Part shown: positions 1 through 8,773 of the stretch, one piece after another
Layout of the letters: every line of letters starts with the position of its first letter
Numbering within the stretch: position 1 is the stretch's first letter
Assembly (NCBI GenBank): GCA_047975765.1
Contig: JBKEEF010000020.1
Coordinates: 62,001 to 126,000 of the forward strand
From: JAQWBS01 sp047975765
GTDB lineage: Bacteria; Pseudomonadota; Alphaproteobacteria; RF32; CAG-239
Direction of reading: 5' to 3'
Length of the DNA stretch: 64,000 nucleotides
Made by a program: the position numbers and the translations under genes
The notes under the pieces: generated by a model
Databases searched by the model: none
What the model was told of the DNA's origin: nothing
The model's input: only the letters and a program-made list of their open reading frames with translations

Positions 1-731
1 CTAATACGATTCTAGACTATATTGATTATGAACTTATCAAAAAGAATCCAAAAATTTTGTGTGGCTTTTCTGATATTACGGCACTTTGTAATGCAATTTA
101 TGCAAAAACAGGTTTAGTGACTTATTCAGGAACACATTTTTCAAGTTTTGGAATGAAGAAGGGGTTTGAATATTCATTAGAGTATTTTAAAAAATGTTTC
201 TTTTCTGAAGACCCATATAAAGTTGAGGCTTCAACAGAATGGAGCGATGATGCTTGGTTTATGGATCAAGAAAAAAGAGGTTTTATCAAGAATGATGGAC
301 ATTGGATTTTGAATAAAGGTCAAAGTGAATCTGTTGCTGGGACAATTGTTGGCGGAAATCTTTGTACCTTAAACTTATTGCAAGGAACAGAATACATGCC
401 CAATTTGGAAAATAATATTTTGTTTATTGAAGATAATTTTATGACCAAAATGGATTTGATGGAATTTGATAGAAATTTAACTTCTCTTCTTCAGCAAAAA
501 ACTTTGAAAAATTTACAGGCCGTTGTGATTGGTAGATTTCAAAAAGGTTCTGAGGTTTTAAGAGAAAAACTTCAAGCTATTATTTCCGCAAAGAAAGTAC
601 TTAAAAATATCCCTGTTATTGCCAATGTAGATTTTGGTCATACAACACCAATTATAACATTTCCACTTGGTGGAAAAGCAAGAATTGAATTGAAAGAAGA
701 AAAATATATTATCTCTGTTATTGAACACTAA
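1..731 (+). CDS. Peptidase S66 family (LD-carboxypeptidase/MccF-like), 5' truncated by window edge
   Basis: The frame is open from base 3 and reads NTILDYIDYELIKKNPKILC before the conserved GFSDITALCNAIY block, so the gene starts upstream of the window. About 243 C-terminal residues are present, including the GGNLCTLNLLQGTEYMP segment and the IEDNF strand typical of serine carboxypeptidase family S66, which cleaves LD-bonds in murein tetrapeptides or inactivates microcin C-type adducts. The catalytic Ser lies outside the window, but the Glu and His region (LFIEDN; VDFGHTTP) is visible. Which S66 subfamily it belongs to cannot be decided from this fragment. Confidence 0.85.
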   Translation, partial: NTILDYIDYELIKKNPKILCGFSDITALCNAIYAKTGLVTYSGTHFSSFGMKKGFEYSLEYFKKCFFSEDPYKVEASTEWSDDAWFMDQEKRGFIKNDGHWILNKGQSESVAGTIVGGNLCTLNLLQGTEYMPNLENNILFIEDNFMTKMDLMEFDRNLTSLLQQKTLKNLQAVVIGRFQKGSEVLREKLQAIISAKKVLKNIPVIANVDFGHTTPIITFPLGGKARIELKEEKYIISVIEH

Positions 732-759
732 AAAAAGCCTCTCAATTGAGAGGCTTTTT
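732..759. terminator. Bidirectional intrinsic terminator
   Basis: Perfect 28-nt palindrome AAAAAGCCTCTC/GAGAGGCTTTTT with A and T tails, lying between two convergent genes. It can serve both strands. Confidence 0.85.
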
Positions 760-761
760 AG

Positions 762-1337
762 TTATTTTTTCATATTCTCAACCGTATAAGTATTGAGTGT
801 GATAAGGCTTAAGAAAAACCATTTCATTACATTATGAATAATGGGGCCACCACTGATGAGATTTGCTAAGATGTCCATTGAAATCAATATGAAAAAAACA
901 ATATATGCTGTCTTTTTGCCATTGAACCCTAAAAAGATGAATGGTGAATAAATCAAAATGATGGCAAGTTTTTCTACGAGAACCAAATCATCTGCTAGAA
1001 AATAACTTAAAATTAGGAAAACAACACCAACAATATAAAGAAGGCGATATTTGAAAGTTGTATTTGAAAGAGAAATTTCTTTTTTGAGGTTTTTAATTCC
1101 TAGAATAAGATTAGTAACTTCCAAAAATGGAGCATATATTTTTGAATTTTCCATGAAGTTGCTCACACTTCCAACACCAAATTTTAAAGTAATTACCCAG
1201 TATAAAAGCGTGGTTAAAAAGACGATTCCTAAATAGATTAACCCATCTGTTCCATAAAGTCCAAAAGATGAAACTGTTCCACCAAGGAACCAGACTAGAG
1301 AAAGAATTATTGGCAATTTTTTAGATTTTTCATTCAT
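762..1337 (-). CDS. Hypothetical multi-pass membrane protein
   Basis: 191 residues with five or six hydrophobic segments (about residues 8-28, 32-50, 98-115, 120-140, 145-165, 168-182) separated by short charged loops. The start is supported by GGAG about 6 nt upstream of the ATG at 1337. No family motif is recognised. The gene stands alone: it converges on the S66 peptidase and diverges from the next plus-strand gene. An inner-membrane location is likely; the function is unknown. Confidence 0.6.
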   Translation of the reverse strand: MNEKSKKLPIILSLVWFLGGTVSSFGLYGTDGLIYLGIVFLTTLLYWVITLKFGVGSVSNFMENSKIYAPFLEVTNLILGIKNLKKEISLSNTTFKYRLLYIVGVVFLILSYFLADDLVLVEKLAIILIYSPFIFLGFNGKKTAYIVFFILISMDILANLISGGPIIHNVMKWFFLSLITLNTYTVENMKK

Positions 1338-1492
1338 GATATTTCTCCAAAATCAATTTGATTTGAGATTATCATTCTCAGTTTACTTCGTCAAATGTAA
1401 TTTATTGTTTTCTAATATCAAAGTAGTATTGACTTCATGGGAGATTAAGACATATATATATTGTATTAAAAATTGAAAATGAACTAGGAAAA

Positions 1493-2155
1493 ATGATGCG
1501 AAAAAAGAGTGTTTATTCGTCAGATACATATAAATTAAGCGTGGAAGATTTACTTAAGCTCAAAAAAGCTCATGATTATGAAGAGCAAGATGAAGTCGTT
1601 GTATTCTTAGGAAATCCTAAGCATAATGAAGATGATGTCTTGTTGTCAGGCTATGAAACACTAAAAAAGGCTCATGCAGAAGGTATCTTTTATGTCCAAA
1701 CAAAATTGGCTTATAGAAACTATCGTTTCCTTTCAGGCTTTTTTGTGAATCTATTAAAGTTTGTTAAAAGAAATAATTACCAAGAGGGACGTCATATCTA
1801 TCGTATGGATTTTGATTCTATTATGGAAAATGATGTTTTGCGTGGTGAAAGAAATCTTGAAAATGCTTATTCTTTATCCAGTAATGTTGAAATTCCAGAA
1901 ACGGAAGATAGAAGAAAAGAGTTTATGAAACTCTATGATGCCATCAAAGAAAATGGGTATGATATCGGGTTTCCAATGATAATTCTTTTAAATCGTAAGT
2001 TAGGTATTAAAGATCAAGTCTTACAAGGACATCACAGAGCAGGGATTTGTAAAGAACTTGGGGTTAAAGAAATTAGTGTTGTTTTTTGGGGTGCTCCCAG
2101 ATCTTTAGGCTTTATGATGTTGATATATAGAATTTTGAGACTTTTTAGAAAATAA
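1493..2155 (+). CDS. Hypothetical protein with ParB/Srx-like GHHR motif
   Basis: 220 residues. The C-terminal part reads PMIILLNRKLGIKD then QGHHRAGICKELGVKEISV, which resembles the 'DGHHR + helix + I-x-V strand' signature of the ParB N-terminal/sulfiredoxin-like fold. The N-terminal half has no recognised motif. An AGGA Shine-Dalgarno precedes two adjacent ATG codons (1493 and 1496). The downstream CoA-disulfide reductase starts 26 bp later, so the two may be co-transcribed. DNA binding, nuclease or kinase-like activity cannot be decided; the family call rests on one motif. Confidence 0.55.
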   Translation: MMRKKSVYSSDTYKLSVEDLLKLKKAHDYEEQDEVVVFLGNPKHNEDDVLLSGYETLKKAHAEGIFYVQTKLAYRNYRFLSGFFVNLLKFVKRNNYQEGRHIYRMDFDSIMENDVLRGERNLENAYSLSSNVEIPETEDRRKEFMKLYDAIKENGYDIGFPMIILLNRKLGIKDQVLQGHHRAGICKELGVKEISVVFWGAPRSLGFMMLIYRILRLFRK

Positions 2156-2181
2156 TAATTTTTTTTATTAAGGAAAAGACG

Positions 2182-3795
2182 ATGAAGACAGTGATTGTTG
2201 GAGGTGGAGCCGCTGGCGCAAGCTGTGCTGCAAGATTGAGAAGACTTGATGAAACTGCTGAAATTTTGATGTTTGAAAAAACGGAAGATGTTTCAATTGC
2301 TAACTGCGGACTACCTTACTATTTTTCTGGTGTTATTGCTGATAGGGAAGATATGCTTGTTTCAAGTCCGGAAGAATTTAAATCCCTTTTTAATATTGAA
2401 GTTAAGACTAAATCTGAAATCACACAAATTGACTTTGAAAAGAAGCTTGTTGAGGTCAATCATCGAGAAACTTATCCTTATGACAAACTTGTCCTCGCTC
2501 TAGGGGCTAGTCCAATTGTTCCACCAATTAAAGGAATGAGGAATAATGTTTTTTCTGTTAGAAATTTGAATGATACTGATAGATTAAAAAATTATGTCAC
2601 TGTAAATTCTACAAAATCTGCCGTTGTGATTGGTGGTGGTTTTATAGGTGTCGAAATGGCTGAAAACTTTGTTCATCTAGGCATTAAAACAACTTTGATA
2701 GAACAAGCTCCGCAAATCTTGGCTCCTGTTGATGAGGATATGGTTTCTTTTGCTCAAAATGAAATGAGGGCAAAAGGTGTGAATCTAATTCTTGGAGATG
2801 GCGTTAAGGAATTTGAAGCAGATTATGTTGTGCTAAATAGTGGGCATAAGGTTCAAGCGGATGTGATTGTGCTTGCAATTGGCGTTCGTCCAGATACAAA
2901 GCTCCTCAAAGATACAGTTGTTGAACTCAATGAACGTGGTGCAGTAAAAGTCAATGCTTCTATGCAAACCTCTGTCAAAGATGTTTATGCGGCAGGCGAT
3001 AGTGTTGAGATTAGAGATTTTGTTTCTAAAGCTCCAGCGATGATTGCTTTAGCAGGACCTGCAAATAGGCAAGGGCGAATTATTGCAGACAATATCTGTG
3101 ATAAAAAATCTATCTATAAAGACACTCAAGGAACGGCAGTTGTTAAAGTGTTTGAGATGACAGTAGCAAATGTTGGACTGAATGAGAGACAGCTCAAACA
3201 AAAAGAAATTGCTTATCACAAAGTTCACATTTGGGGCAATTCTCATGCTGGATATTTTCCAGATGCAAAGCCTCTGCTTTTGAAATTATTGTTCACAAAT
3301 GAGGGGCAAGTTTTAGGGGCTCAAGGGGTCGGTTATGAATCTGTTGAGAAAAGAATTGATGTCATTGCGACGATTATGCGTTTGGGTGGAAAAGTTCAAG
3401 ACTTGGTAGATGCTGAACTTTGCTATGCACCTCCATATGCTTCGGCAAAAGACCCCGTGAATATTTTAGGTATGGCAGCAAGTAATGTTCTACAAAGCGA
3501 TTTAAAGCTAGCTTTTTATGAAGATGTGAATGATGATACCTTTTTGCTTGATATTCGCCCACAGACAGCTTATAGAGCCAACACAATTCATGGTGCAGAG
3601 CATTTGCATATCTCAAAACTCAGAGAAAGTTTGGATAAGCTTCCGAGAGATAAAAAAATAATCCTTTTTTGTAACAAAGGCTTCAATAGTTATTTAGGCT
3701 ATCGTATCTTGAAACAAAATGGCTTTGAAAATGTATATAGCCTCAGCGGTGGCTTCTTGTTTTATAATGAGCAAAAAAAGAATAAATCTATTTAG
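2182..3795 (+). CDS. CoA-disulfide reductase-like flavoprotein fused to a rhodanese domain
   Basis: 537 residues. The N-terminus has the FAD-binding GGGAAGASCAARL motif and the single redox Cys of the CoA-disulfide reductase/NADH oxidase group (SIANCGLPYY, about residue 43). The NAD(P)H-binding loop is VVIGGGFIGVEMAEN (about residue 156), followed by the second FAD motif VYAAGDS and the dimerisation domain with CYAPPYASAKDP. Residues about 440-530 form a rhodanese domain whose active loop reads LFCNKGFNSYLGYRIL with the Cys present. The order matches known CoADR-RHD proteins, which reduce CoA disulfide or persulfides using pyridine nucleotides. AAGGA lies about 8 nt before the ATG. A role in thiol/persulfide homeostasis is expected; substrate is inference. 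Confidence 0.88.
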   Translation: MKTVIVGGGAAGASCAARLRRLDETAEILMFEKTEDVSIANCGLPYYFSGVIADREDMLVSSPEEFKSLFNIEVKTKSEITQIDFEKKLVEVNHRETYPYDKLVLALGASPIVPPIKGMRNNVFSVRNLNDTDRLKNYVTVNSTKSAVVIGGGFIGVEMAENFVHLGIKTTLIEQAPQILAPVDEDMVSFAQNEMRAKGVNLILGDGVKEFEADYVVLNSGHKVQADVIVLAIGVRPDTKLLKDTVVELNERGAVKVNASMQTSVKDVYAAGDSVEIRDFVSKAPAMIALAGPANRQGRIIADNICDKKSIYKDTQGTAVVKVFEMTVANVGLNERQLKQKEIAYHKVHIWGNSHAGYFPDAKPLLLKLLFTNEGQVLGAQGVGYESVEKRIDVIATIMRLGGKVQDLVDAELCYAPPYASAKDPVNILGMAASNVLQSDLKLAFYEDVNDDTFLLDIRPQTAYRANTIHGAEHLHISKLRESLDKLPRDKKIILFCNKGFNSYLGYRILKQNGFENVYSLSGGFLFYNEQKKNKSI

Positions 3796-3928
3796 ATTTA
3801 TTACCAAGATATTTCATTGTTTGAAGGTTTGAAAAAGAAGTTGAGTTTTCATGTTTTTTGGGAGCTTGAACAAATCCATTTGGGTTATTACGATTATTGA
3901 TATGGTTTTTGATTTTATCAATTCTCAT
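3788..3928 (-). CDS. 46-aa overlapping ORF; possible frameshifted C-terminus of the upstream gene
   Basis: A 46-codon minus-strand ORF begins at an ATG inside the last codons of the metalloprotease-like gene and ends within the CoADR gene's terminal codons. Its sequence (MRIDKIKNHINNRNNPNGFV...) looks protein-like, with no bias toward a random shadow. It has no separate Shine-Dalgarno. A run of 13 A (T at 3928-3940) lies exactly where the two frames meet, so a one-base change or transcriptional slippage could join this ORF to the upstream protein. It may be an independent coupled peptide or a lost C-terminal tail. Confidence 0.4.
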   Translation of the reverse strand: MRIDKIKNHINNRNNPNGFVQAPKKHENSTSFSNLQTMKYLGNKSK

Positions 3929-5036
3929 TTTTTTTTTTTTGAGATTTCAAAAAAGATTGAAGTCTTGGGTCTTTGTCTAAATATTCATCAAAATTTTTGG
4001 AACCTGATTGCTCGACAAGTGCTTGCATAATTTCAGAATTTTCTAAATCATTTTTTGAAATGTTTTCCTTTTTTAAAAGTTTATCAAAGTCTTTGAGTTG
4101 TTTGTCATTAAATTCGTAATTTTTTGTGAGATTATAAGTTTCAGTCATCAGTTCAGTATCAGATTTACCTTCAAGAATCTTAGGGTTTTTAGCAATTTCT
4201 TTGAGTTTTTTATAGGTGTTAGGCATCAGATATGTCATTGTGCCTTTTTTAATGCTTCTCTCATATGATTGAACATTGCCTTTGATGTTATGTAATTCTT
4301 CAATTACATAGGCTGATTTTGAGCGTGCATGATTGTAAATTTCACAAATAAGTTCTGCTTCTTTGGGGTGTTCTTGCATTATTTTGAGCATAGCAAAAGT
4401 GTCACACTTTCTTTCGTCATTTGTTCCCATGGTGACATGAACAGCTTCATGATATAGTCCACGTTTCAAAAATATTTGAGGAAGAAGTTCGGGGTTTTCT
4501 TTATTCTTTTCTGCAATTTGTCTTTTTGTTTCAGGGGAAAGAGTTTCTGTACCACGCGGCATTTTTCCAACAGAATTTGGTAGTGTAATAAGTTGCATGT
4601 CACCAATATGTCTGGCTATGTAATTTGTGTTGGATGTAATGTCTTCATAAATAGCATAAGCATAAAAACTTTTTCTCGTTACGTCTTCTCCTCCATTTTT
4701 GAAGATGACATCATTCCCATTTTTTTCAAAGGAAAAATCGCTTCCTTTCTCTTGTAAAAAATCAAAAACAATATGTGCTTTCTTATCTTCTTCTGAGAGA
4801 GTGTTTACATTCATTTCTGAAAGTTTTTTTTCAAATTCATTTCCATTGGTTAGATATATGTTTGGAGATATGCTTATGTCACCATCTCTTTTCATAGTTC
4901 CGAAATTATACATAGGGTGTTCTTCTGTTTTGATGAGGGATTCTTTTTCAGAATAAACGGTCTTATATAATTTTTTTGTAAAATCTATATTTTTTTCTAT
5001 AAAATTGTCATAAATTTTATCTCTATCCATTTGCAT
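3918..5036 (-). CDS. Hypothetical protein with HExxH-type metalloprotease motif
   Basis: 372 residues, Lys/Glu/Asn-rich, with no signal peptide. The centre carries HEAVHVTMGTNDERKCDTFA: an HExxH zinc-binding motif followed after 10-15 residues by acidic residues that could supply the third ligand. No family is recognised. The start could be ATG 5036 or ATG 5030 (MQMDRDK); AGAGAAG is better spaced for 5030. The 3' end has an A13 tract just before the stop. It sits in a decayed island with a recombinase and a GIY-YIG remnant, so acquisition by transfer is plausible. Protease activity is inferred from the motif only. Confidence 0.55.
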   Translation of the reverse strand: MQMDRDKIYDNFIEKNIDFTKKLYKTVYSEKESLIKTEEHPMYNFGTMKRDGDISISPNIYLTNGNEFEKKLSEMNVNTLSEEDKKAHIVFDFLQEKGSDFSFEKNGNDVIFKNGGEDVTRKSFYAYAIYEDITSNTNYIARHIGDMQLITLPNSVGKMPRGTETLSPETKRQIAEKNKENPELLPQIFLKRGLYHEAVHVTMGTNDERKCDTFAMLKIMQEHPKEAELICEIYNHARSKSAYVIEELHNIKGNVQSYERSIKKGTMTYLMPNTYKKLKEIAKNPKILEGKSDTELMTETYNLTKNYEFNDKQLKDFDKLLKKENISKNDLENSEIMQALVEQSGSKNFDEYLDKDPRLQSFLKSQKKKNEN

Positions 5037-5151
5037 CTTCTCTATAAAATATCTTAATATGAAAATTGTAATATATTTAATTAATCCTGTCTATTTTAAA
5101 TAATTCTAATTTTGCGACTGCTTGGAAAAAAGAAATAAATCTTTTCTGTTT

Positions 5152-5182
5152 AATAAATAGCACCATAACGGTGCTGTTTATT
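5152..5182 (-). terminator. Hairpin downstream of GIY-YIG remnant
   Basis: AATAAATAGCACC / GGTGCTGTTTATT with loop ATAAC. It lies just after the minus-strand GIY-YIG remnant and could act as its terminator. Confidence 0.6.
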
Positions 5183-5204
5183 TGTTTTAAAGAGGTTTAT
5201 CATT

Positions 5205-5540
5205 TTAGATGTTCCAGCTGATGTTTTTTTCATAACAATAACCAGTTGCAACGATTTCAATTTGCCTTGGTGATAAATGATCCACACAGCAAGCATAAAT
5301 ATAAATATTATTGTTGTTATTTAGTTTTTCTTTAATTTTTTTGTGAATATCTGCATTGGTTGAAGTTGCTTTTGGGCTAAGGCATGCATAATGTTCAAAT
5401 CGTTTCATAAAACCTAAGTCTGTTTTGCCCACATAAAGAATGTTGTCGTTATCTTTGAATATATAACAACCAACTTTATTTTTATATTCGGAATCTAATT
5501 GATAATATAGACCATGTTTTCTTTGCTTCTTTAGTTGGTT
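5205..5540 (-). pseudogene. GIY-YIG nuclease domain remnant lacking a start codon
   Basis: The frame is open from a stop at 5541-5543 to 5205 (about 111 codons) and reads KVGCYIF...NILYVGKTDLGFMKRFEHY, matching the GIY-YIG core in which the two strands (here GCY and YVG) are followed by a helix with a conserved Arg (KRF). No ATG precedes the domain; only a GTG inside the YVG strand would start a truncated 75-residue product. The family normally has a catalytic Glu later; here none is obvious (ending QIEIVATGYCYEKNISW). It looks like a decayed or 5'-truncated small endonuclease-domain protein of the mobile island. Confidence 0.5.
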
Positions 5541-5560
5541 TTATAATATATGTGTACCCA

Positions 5561-5998
5561 TTATCTATTTTTAGAACAATATTTTATAGGCTTTTTATAA
5601 TTTAAGCCTTTATCCTTTATAGTTTTAATCAGTTCAGAAATGTATAGATAATTATAACAATTTACACTATGTTTGTAATAGCCGAAACAATCTTCTGTAT
5701 TTTTGTGTGGCTTGTATTCCTGAGAAATTTTTTTATTCCAATCTAGTTCTATGGTTTTATTATCAATATCTGTAATGTTTCTATCTTCAACCATATAATT
5801 TGTTACATCTGAAAAATTATAAACATTAAATGAAAAAATGGTGCTTTTCTTGTCAAGTATATCATATTTTGAGAATTTTAGGCATGATTTTGTTTTATTT
5901 CTATTGCTATATAGCGCTATTCCAAGAGCTATCACACATGAGCCAACAGTTCCAAGAGCTGTCAATATATCCCATATTGTTGTTTGGTTATCATACAT
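5561..5998 (-). CDS. Small single-pass membrane protein, possibly frameshifted at its 3' end
   Basis: About 145 residues starting MYDNQTTIWDILTALG, with GGAGAAGAAC directly upstream of ATG 5998. One N-terminal membrane segment (about residues 8-28) is followed by a polar domain. The annotated frame ends at 5561 with KYCSKNR. In the next frame the following bases read IVLKIDNGYTYIIKPTKEA, which looks like genuine continuation, so an indel near 5575-5585 may have shortened the protein. No family is recognised. Topology resembles small phage- or island-encoded anchor proteins. Confidence 0.5.
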   Translation of the reverse strand: MYDNQTTIWDILTALGTVGSCVIALGIALYSNRNKTKSCLKFSKYDILDKKSTIFSFNVYNFSDVTNYMVEDRNITDIDNKTIELDWNKKISQEYKPHKNTEDCFGYYKHSVNCYNYLYISELIKTIKDKGLNYKKPIKYCSKNR

Positions 5999-6197
5999 AT
6001 GTTCTTCTCCTGTAAATTTTAATAGCATAAACAATATGGAATATATTTTATTGGACTTTCTAAGTAAATAGGGTTTTTTATTATTTTACGGCGAAATTTT
6101 GATAAAATTACATCTATAGTTATTTTTCAATGAAAAAAATCTTGCAAAATCATCTTCTTATAATAATATGATTTCAAATCATAATATAGGAATTAAG

Positions 6198-7675
6198 ATG
6201 AAAGCAATAATATTAGCACGAGTTTCTAGCAAAGAGCAAGAGGAGGGACATTCTCTTGATGCTCAAGTTGCTCGTCTTATTGAATATGGATATAAGAAGA
6301 AACTTGATGTGATCAAAGAATTTGTATTGATAGAATCGTCTACTCAAGGACAGAGAAAAAAATTTCAAGAAGTGATTCGTTTTTGTAAATCTCAAAAAGA
6401 GACAATAGCAATTGTTGTTGATGCCGTTGATAGATTGCAACGTTCATTCAAAGAAACGGTGTTGCTTAATGAACTAATCAATAAAAATAAGATTGAATTA
6501 CACTTTTATCGTGAAAATCTGGTGATTGGAAAAGATTCTTCTCCTTCAAATATTATGGTGTGGAATATCCATGTGATGCTTGCACAATCCTATGTTTTGC
6601 AGCTTTCTGAAAATGTTAAAAGAAGTATAAATCATAAAATAAGAAATGGGGAATGGTCTGGAAAAGCTCCTATTGGTTATCTTAATATGCGAGATGAACA
6701 TAACAAAAGTCATATATATTTAGATCCCGAACGAGCACCAATAATTCAAAGATTGTTCCAAGAATATTCAAAAGGTGGTTGTAATTTTAAGGACCTTGCT
6801 ATATTGGCGGATAAATGGGGTTTGCGTTCTAATACACCAGCTCACAAAAAACTTTCTCCTGGCACATTGTATGATGTGCTAGCGAATCCTTTCTATTGTG
6901 GTGAAATGCTTGTTAAAGGGGAGAGGTATCCGAATTGTTGGTTTCTAAAGAATTGTGGAAGGCAACAGAGGATGTTAGATTTGGATATAATAAGAAACCG
7001 TTTAAGCACTCTGAAAAACCTTTTTTGTATAGAGGGTTAATCACATGCTTAAATAGTGGAAAAGTTGTTACTACTGAGCTAAAAAAAGGAATACACACAT
7101 ATTTAGTGTGCTACGATAAAGACGAAAACAGAAAATATGTAAGAGAAGATGAAGTAACAGCACAAGTTCAAAAAATTCTTAATAGTATAAAAATTCCATC
7201 TTCCGTTTTAGGCGAGATTAATTCTTATCTTAAATCATTAAAAGCAGAAGAAGTAAAATTCAATAAAGATGCCGTGAGAAAAGCTCGCATTGATCTTGAT
7301 AAGACGATAGACCGCATCAATGCGCTCATTAATCTATACATAGATGGCAAAATAGAAGAAGATATATATAATTTTAAGATGAAATCTTTGAAAGAAGAAA
7401 AACTTTCTCATGAAAAAAATATATTAGAACATTCAAATTCTGATAATAAGTTCAATGAAGTTTTAATTTGATTATTCAATATAATGAATAAATCTGGCAA
7501 GCATTTTGCGGAAAGTTCGGATATTGATGAAAAAAGAGAGATTCTAAAGTTCGTTTTCCGAACTCTTAAGCTAGACCTTGGAAACTTAGGCTATTCCTTG
7601 CATACACCATTTGTTTATGCGGCAGAAATAGCCAAAAGTCCAAATTGGCGATCTCGAGACGACTCGAACGTCTGA
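6198..7675 (+). pseudogene. Serine recombinase (resolvase/integrase), disrupted
   Basis: The N-terminus MKAIILARVSSKEQEEGHSL contains the catalytic-Ser motif (ARVSS) of large serine recombinases, followed by the resolvase core (AIVVDAVDRLQRS) and the recombinase domain (IRNGEWSGKAPIGYLNM; GTLYDVLANPFYCGEM). Near 6930 the frame shifts: RYPNC should pass into VSKELWKATEDVRFGYNKK, which is in another frame. A TGA at 7469-7471 then interrupts the same frame, after which the C-terminus (SSDIDEKREILKFVFRTLKL) resumes. AGGA precedes ATG 6198. The final codons WRSRDDSNV are translated from the 3' end of tRNA-Arg, as often seen for integrases beside tRNA attachment sites. With two lesions it is very likely inactive. 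Confidence 0.85.
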
Positions 7676-7722
7676 CCCACAGCTTAGAAGGCTGTTGCTC
7701 TATCCAACTGAGCTACGAGACC
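7646..7722 (-). tRNA. tRNA-Arg (anticodon TCT)
   Basis: 77 nt including an encoded CCA. Acceptor GGTCTCG pairs with CGAGATC; the anticodon loop is CTTCTAA with anticodon TCT; the T-loop is TTCGAGT. It is on the minus strand and its 3' end overlaps the last codons of the broken serine recombinase, marking a likely integration site. Confidence 0.95.
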
Positions 7723-7869
7723 ATGATTACAGAGAACTTAATATGACATATTTTAACAAATTGCAAGCCTTTTTTTGAAAAAACTGGAAATTGTTTGAGT
7801 AATGATTTTTTGTTGGTTATTTAACCTATTCTTTCGTAGGTTTAAATTACAGATTCTCGGAATAAAATA

Positions 7870-7899
7870 AAAAAAGGCTACCTAAAGGTAACCTTTTTT
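7870..7899 (-). terminator. Intrinsic terminator of tRNA-Pro
   Basis: AAAAAAGG-C-TACC, loop TAAA, GGTA-A-CCTTTTTT: stem with one mismatch and a T-run on the minus strand, 4 bp downstream of tRNA-Pro. Confidence 0.75.
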
Positions 7900-7903
7900 T
7901 ATT

Positions 7904-7980
7904 TGGTCGGGATAGCAGGATTCGAACCTACGACATCTAGTACCCAAAACTAGCGCTCTACCAGGCTGAGCTATATCCCG
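7904..7980 (-). tRNA. tRNA-Pro (anticodon TGG)
   Basis: 77 nt with encoded CCA. Acceptor CGGGATA/TATCCCG, anticodon arm CTAGTTTTGGGTACTAG with anticodon TGG, and T-arm GTAGGTTCGAATCCTGC. It is followed by a strong hairpin terminator. Confidence 0.95.
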
Positions 7981-8078
7981 TTCGTCTAGACGTAACATAA
8001 ACAATTTAGAATTAATTTGCAAGCACTTTTTTATAATTTTTTTTGCTTTTGATTATCTGCTTATTTTTGTGTCGTTTT

Positions 8079-8768
8079 TTAGATAATTCTGTGGTCTTTG
8101 AAGCTGTAATAGTCTTTTTTGCTGATGATTATATGGTCTAAAACACGAATATTCATCGCTTCTGCAGCAGCGTTTATCTTTTTTGTAATATCAATGTCAG
8201 CTTTTGACGGAGTCGTGTTGCCTGAAGGATGATTATGAATTAGGATTATGGCACTTGCACCTTTCATCATTGCAGACTTAATCACTTCTCTTGGGTGGAT
8301 GGCAACTTGATCAATTGTACCTCTTTGCTGGCTTTCTTCACCAATCACTTTGAGTTTACTGTCAAGGAAAATAATTTTGAACTCTTCAAATTCTTGATGT
8401 CCCATAGATGAACGGCAATAATCAATCAGAACATCCCAGTTGTTGATGACTGGCTCATCAGAATTGTTTAGAACTTGCCAATTCAATCTAATTGCAGCTT
8501 CTTTGATAATTTTTAAAACTGTTGCAGAATTTTCTTTAATTCCTTCAAATTCAAGAAGTTCTTCCATAGGTGCATTAATTACGCCTGCAAAGCTTTTGAA
8601 TTTGGTGACAAGTTTTTTTGCTAAAGGTTTGACATCACGACGAGGGATGGCAATGGTAAGAATGAGTTCCAAAAATTCATAATCAGGCATGGATTTTCCA
8701 CCACCACTGAGGAAGCGTTCCCTTAGTCTTTGTCGATGTCCAAGATAGTCTGGTAGTTCTTCAGCCAT
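8079..8768 (-). CDS. radC: RadC family JAB/MPN-domain protein
   Basis: 229 residues, the usual RadC length. An N-terminal helix-hairpin-helix-like region (LLEFEGIKENSATVLKII) is followed by the JAMM metalloprotease-like motif: a Glu in EESQQRG, then LIHNHPSGNTTPSKADIDIT with HxHPSG and the Asp in place. The C-terminus ends HIIISKKDYYSFKDH as in the family. The true biochemical role of RadC is unsettled; the JAMM residues suggest a metal-dependent enzyme. It starts 5 bp after map, so it is the last gene of the RNase J-like - sfsA - map - radC operon. Confidence 0.93.
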   Translation of the reverse strand: MAEELPDYLGHRQRLRERFLSGGGKSMPDYEFLELILTIAIPRRDVKPLAKKLVTKFKSFAGVINAPMEELLEFEGIKENSATVLKIIKEAAIRLNWQVLNNSDEPVINNWDVLIDYCRSSMGHQEFEEFKIIFLDSKLKVIGEESQQRGTIDQVAIHPREVIKSAMMKGASAIILIHNHPSGNTTPSKADIDITKKINAAAEAMNIRVLDHIIISKKDYYSFKDHRII

Positions 8769-8773
8769 ACGTT

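Noticed and set aside
7469..7471. In-frame TGA read as Trp (code change)
   Set aside because: Other genes here, such as the kinase-CYTH gene, end in TGA, and the recombinase also carries a frameshift; simple decay explains it.
6198..7722. Duplicate attachment site for the island
   Set aside because: I looked for the tRNA-Arg 3' end on the left side (1-6000) and did not see a copy.
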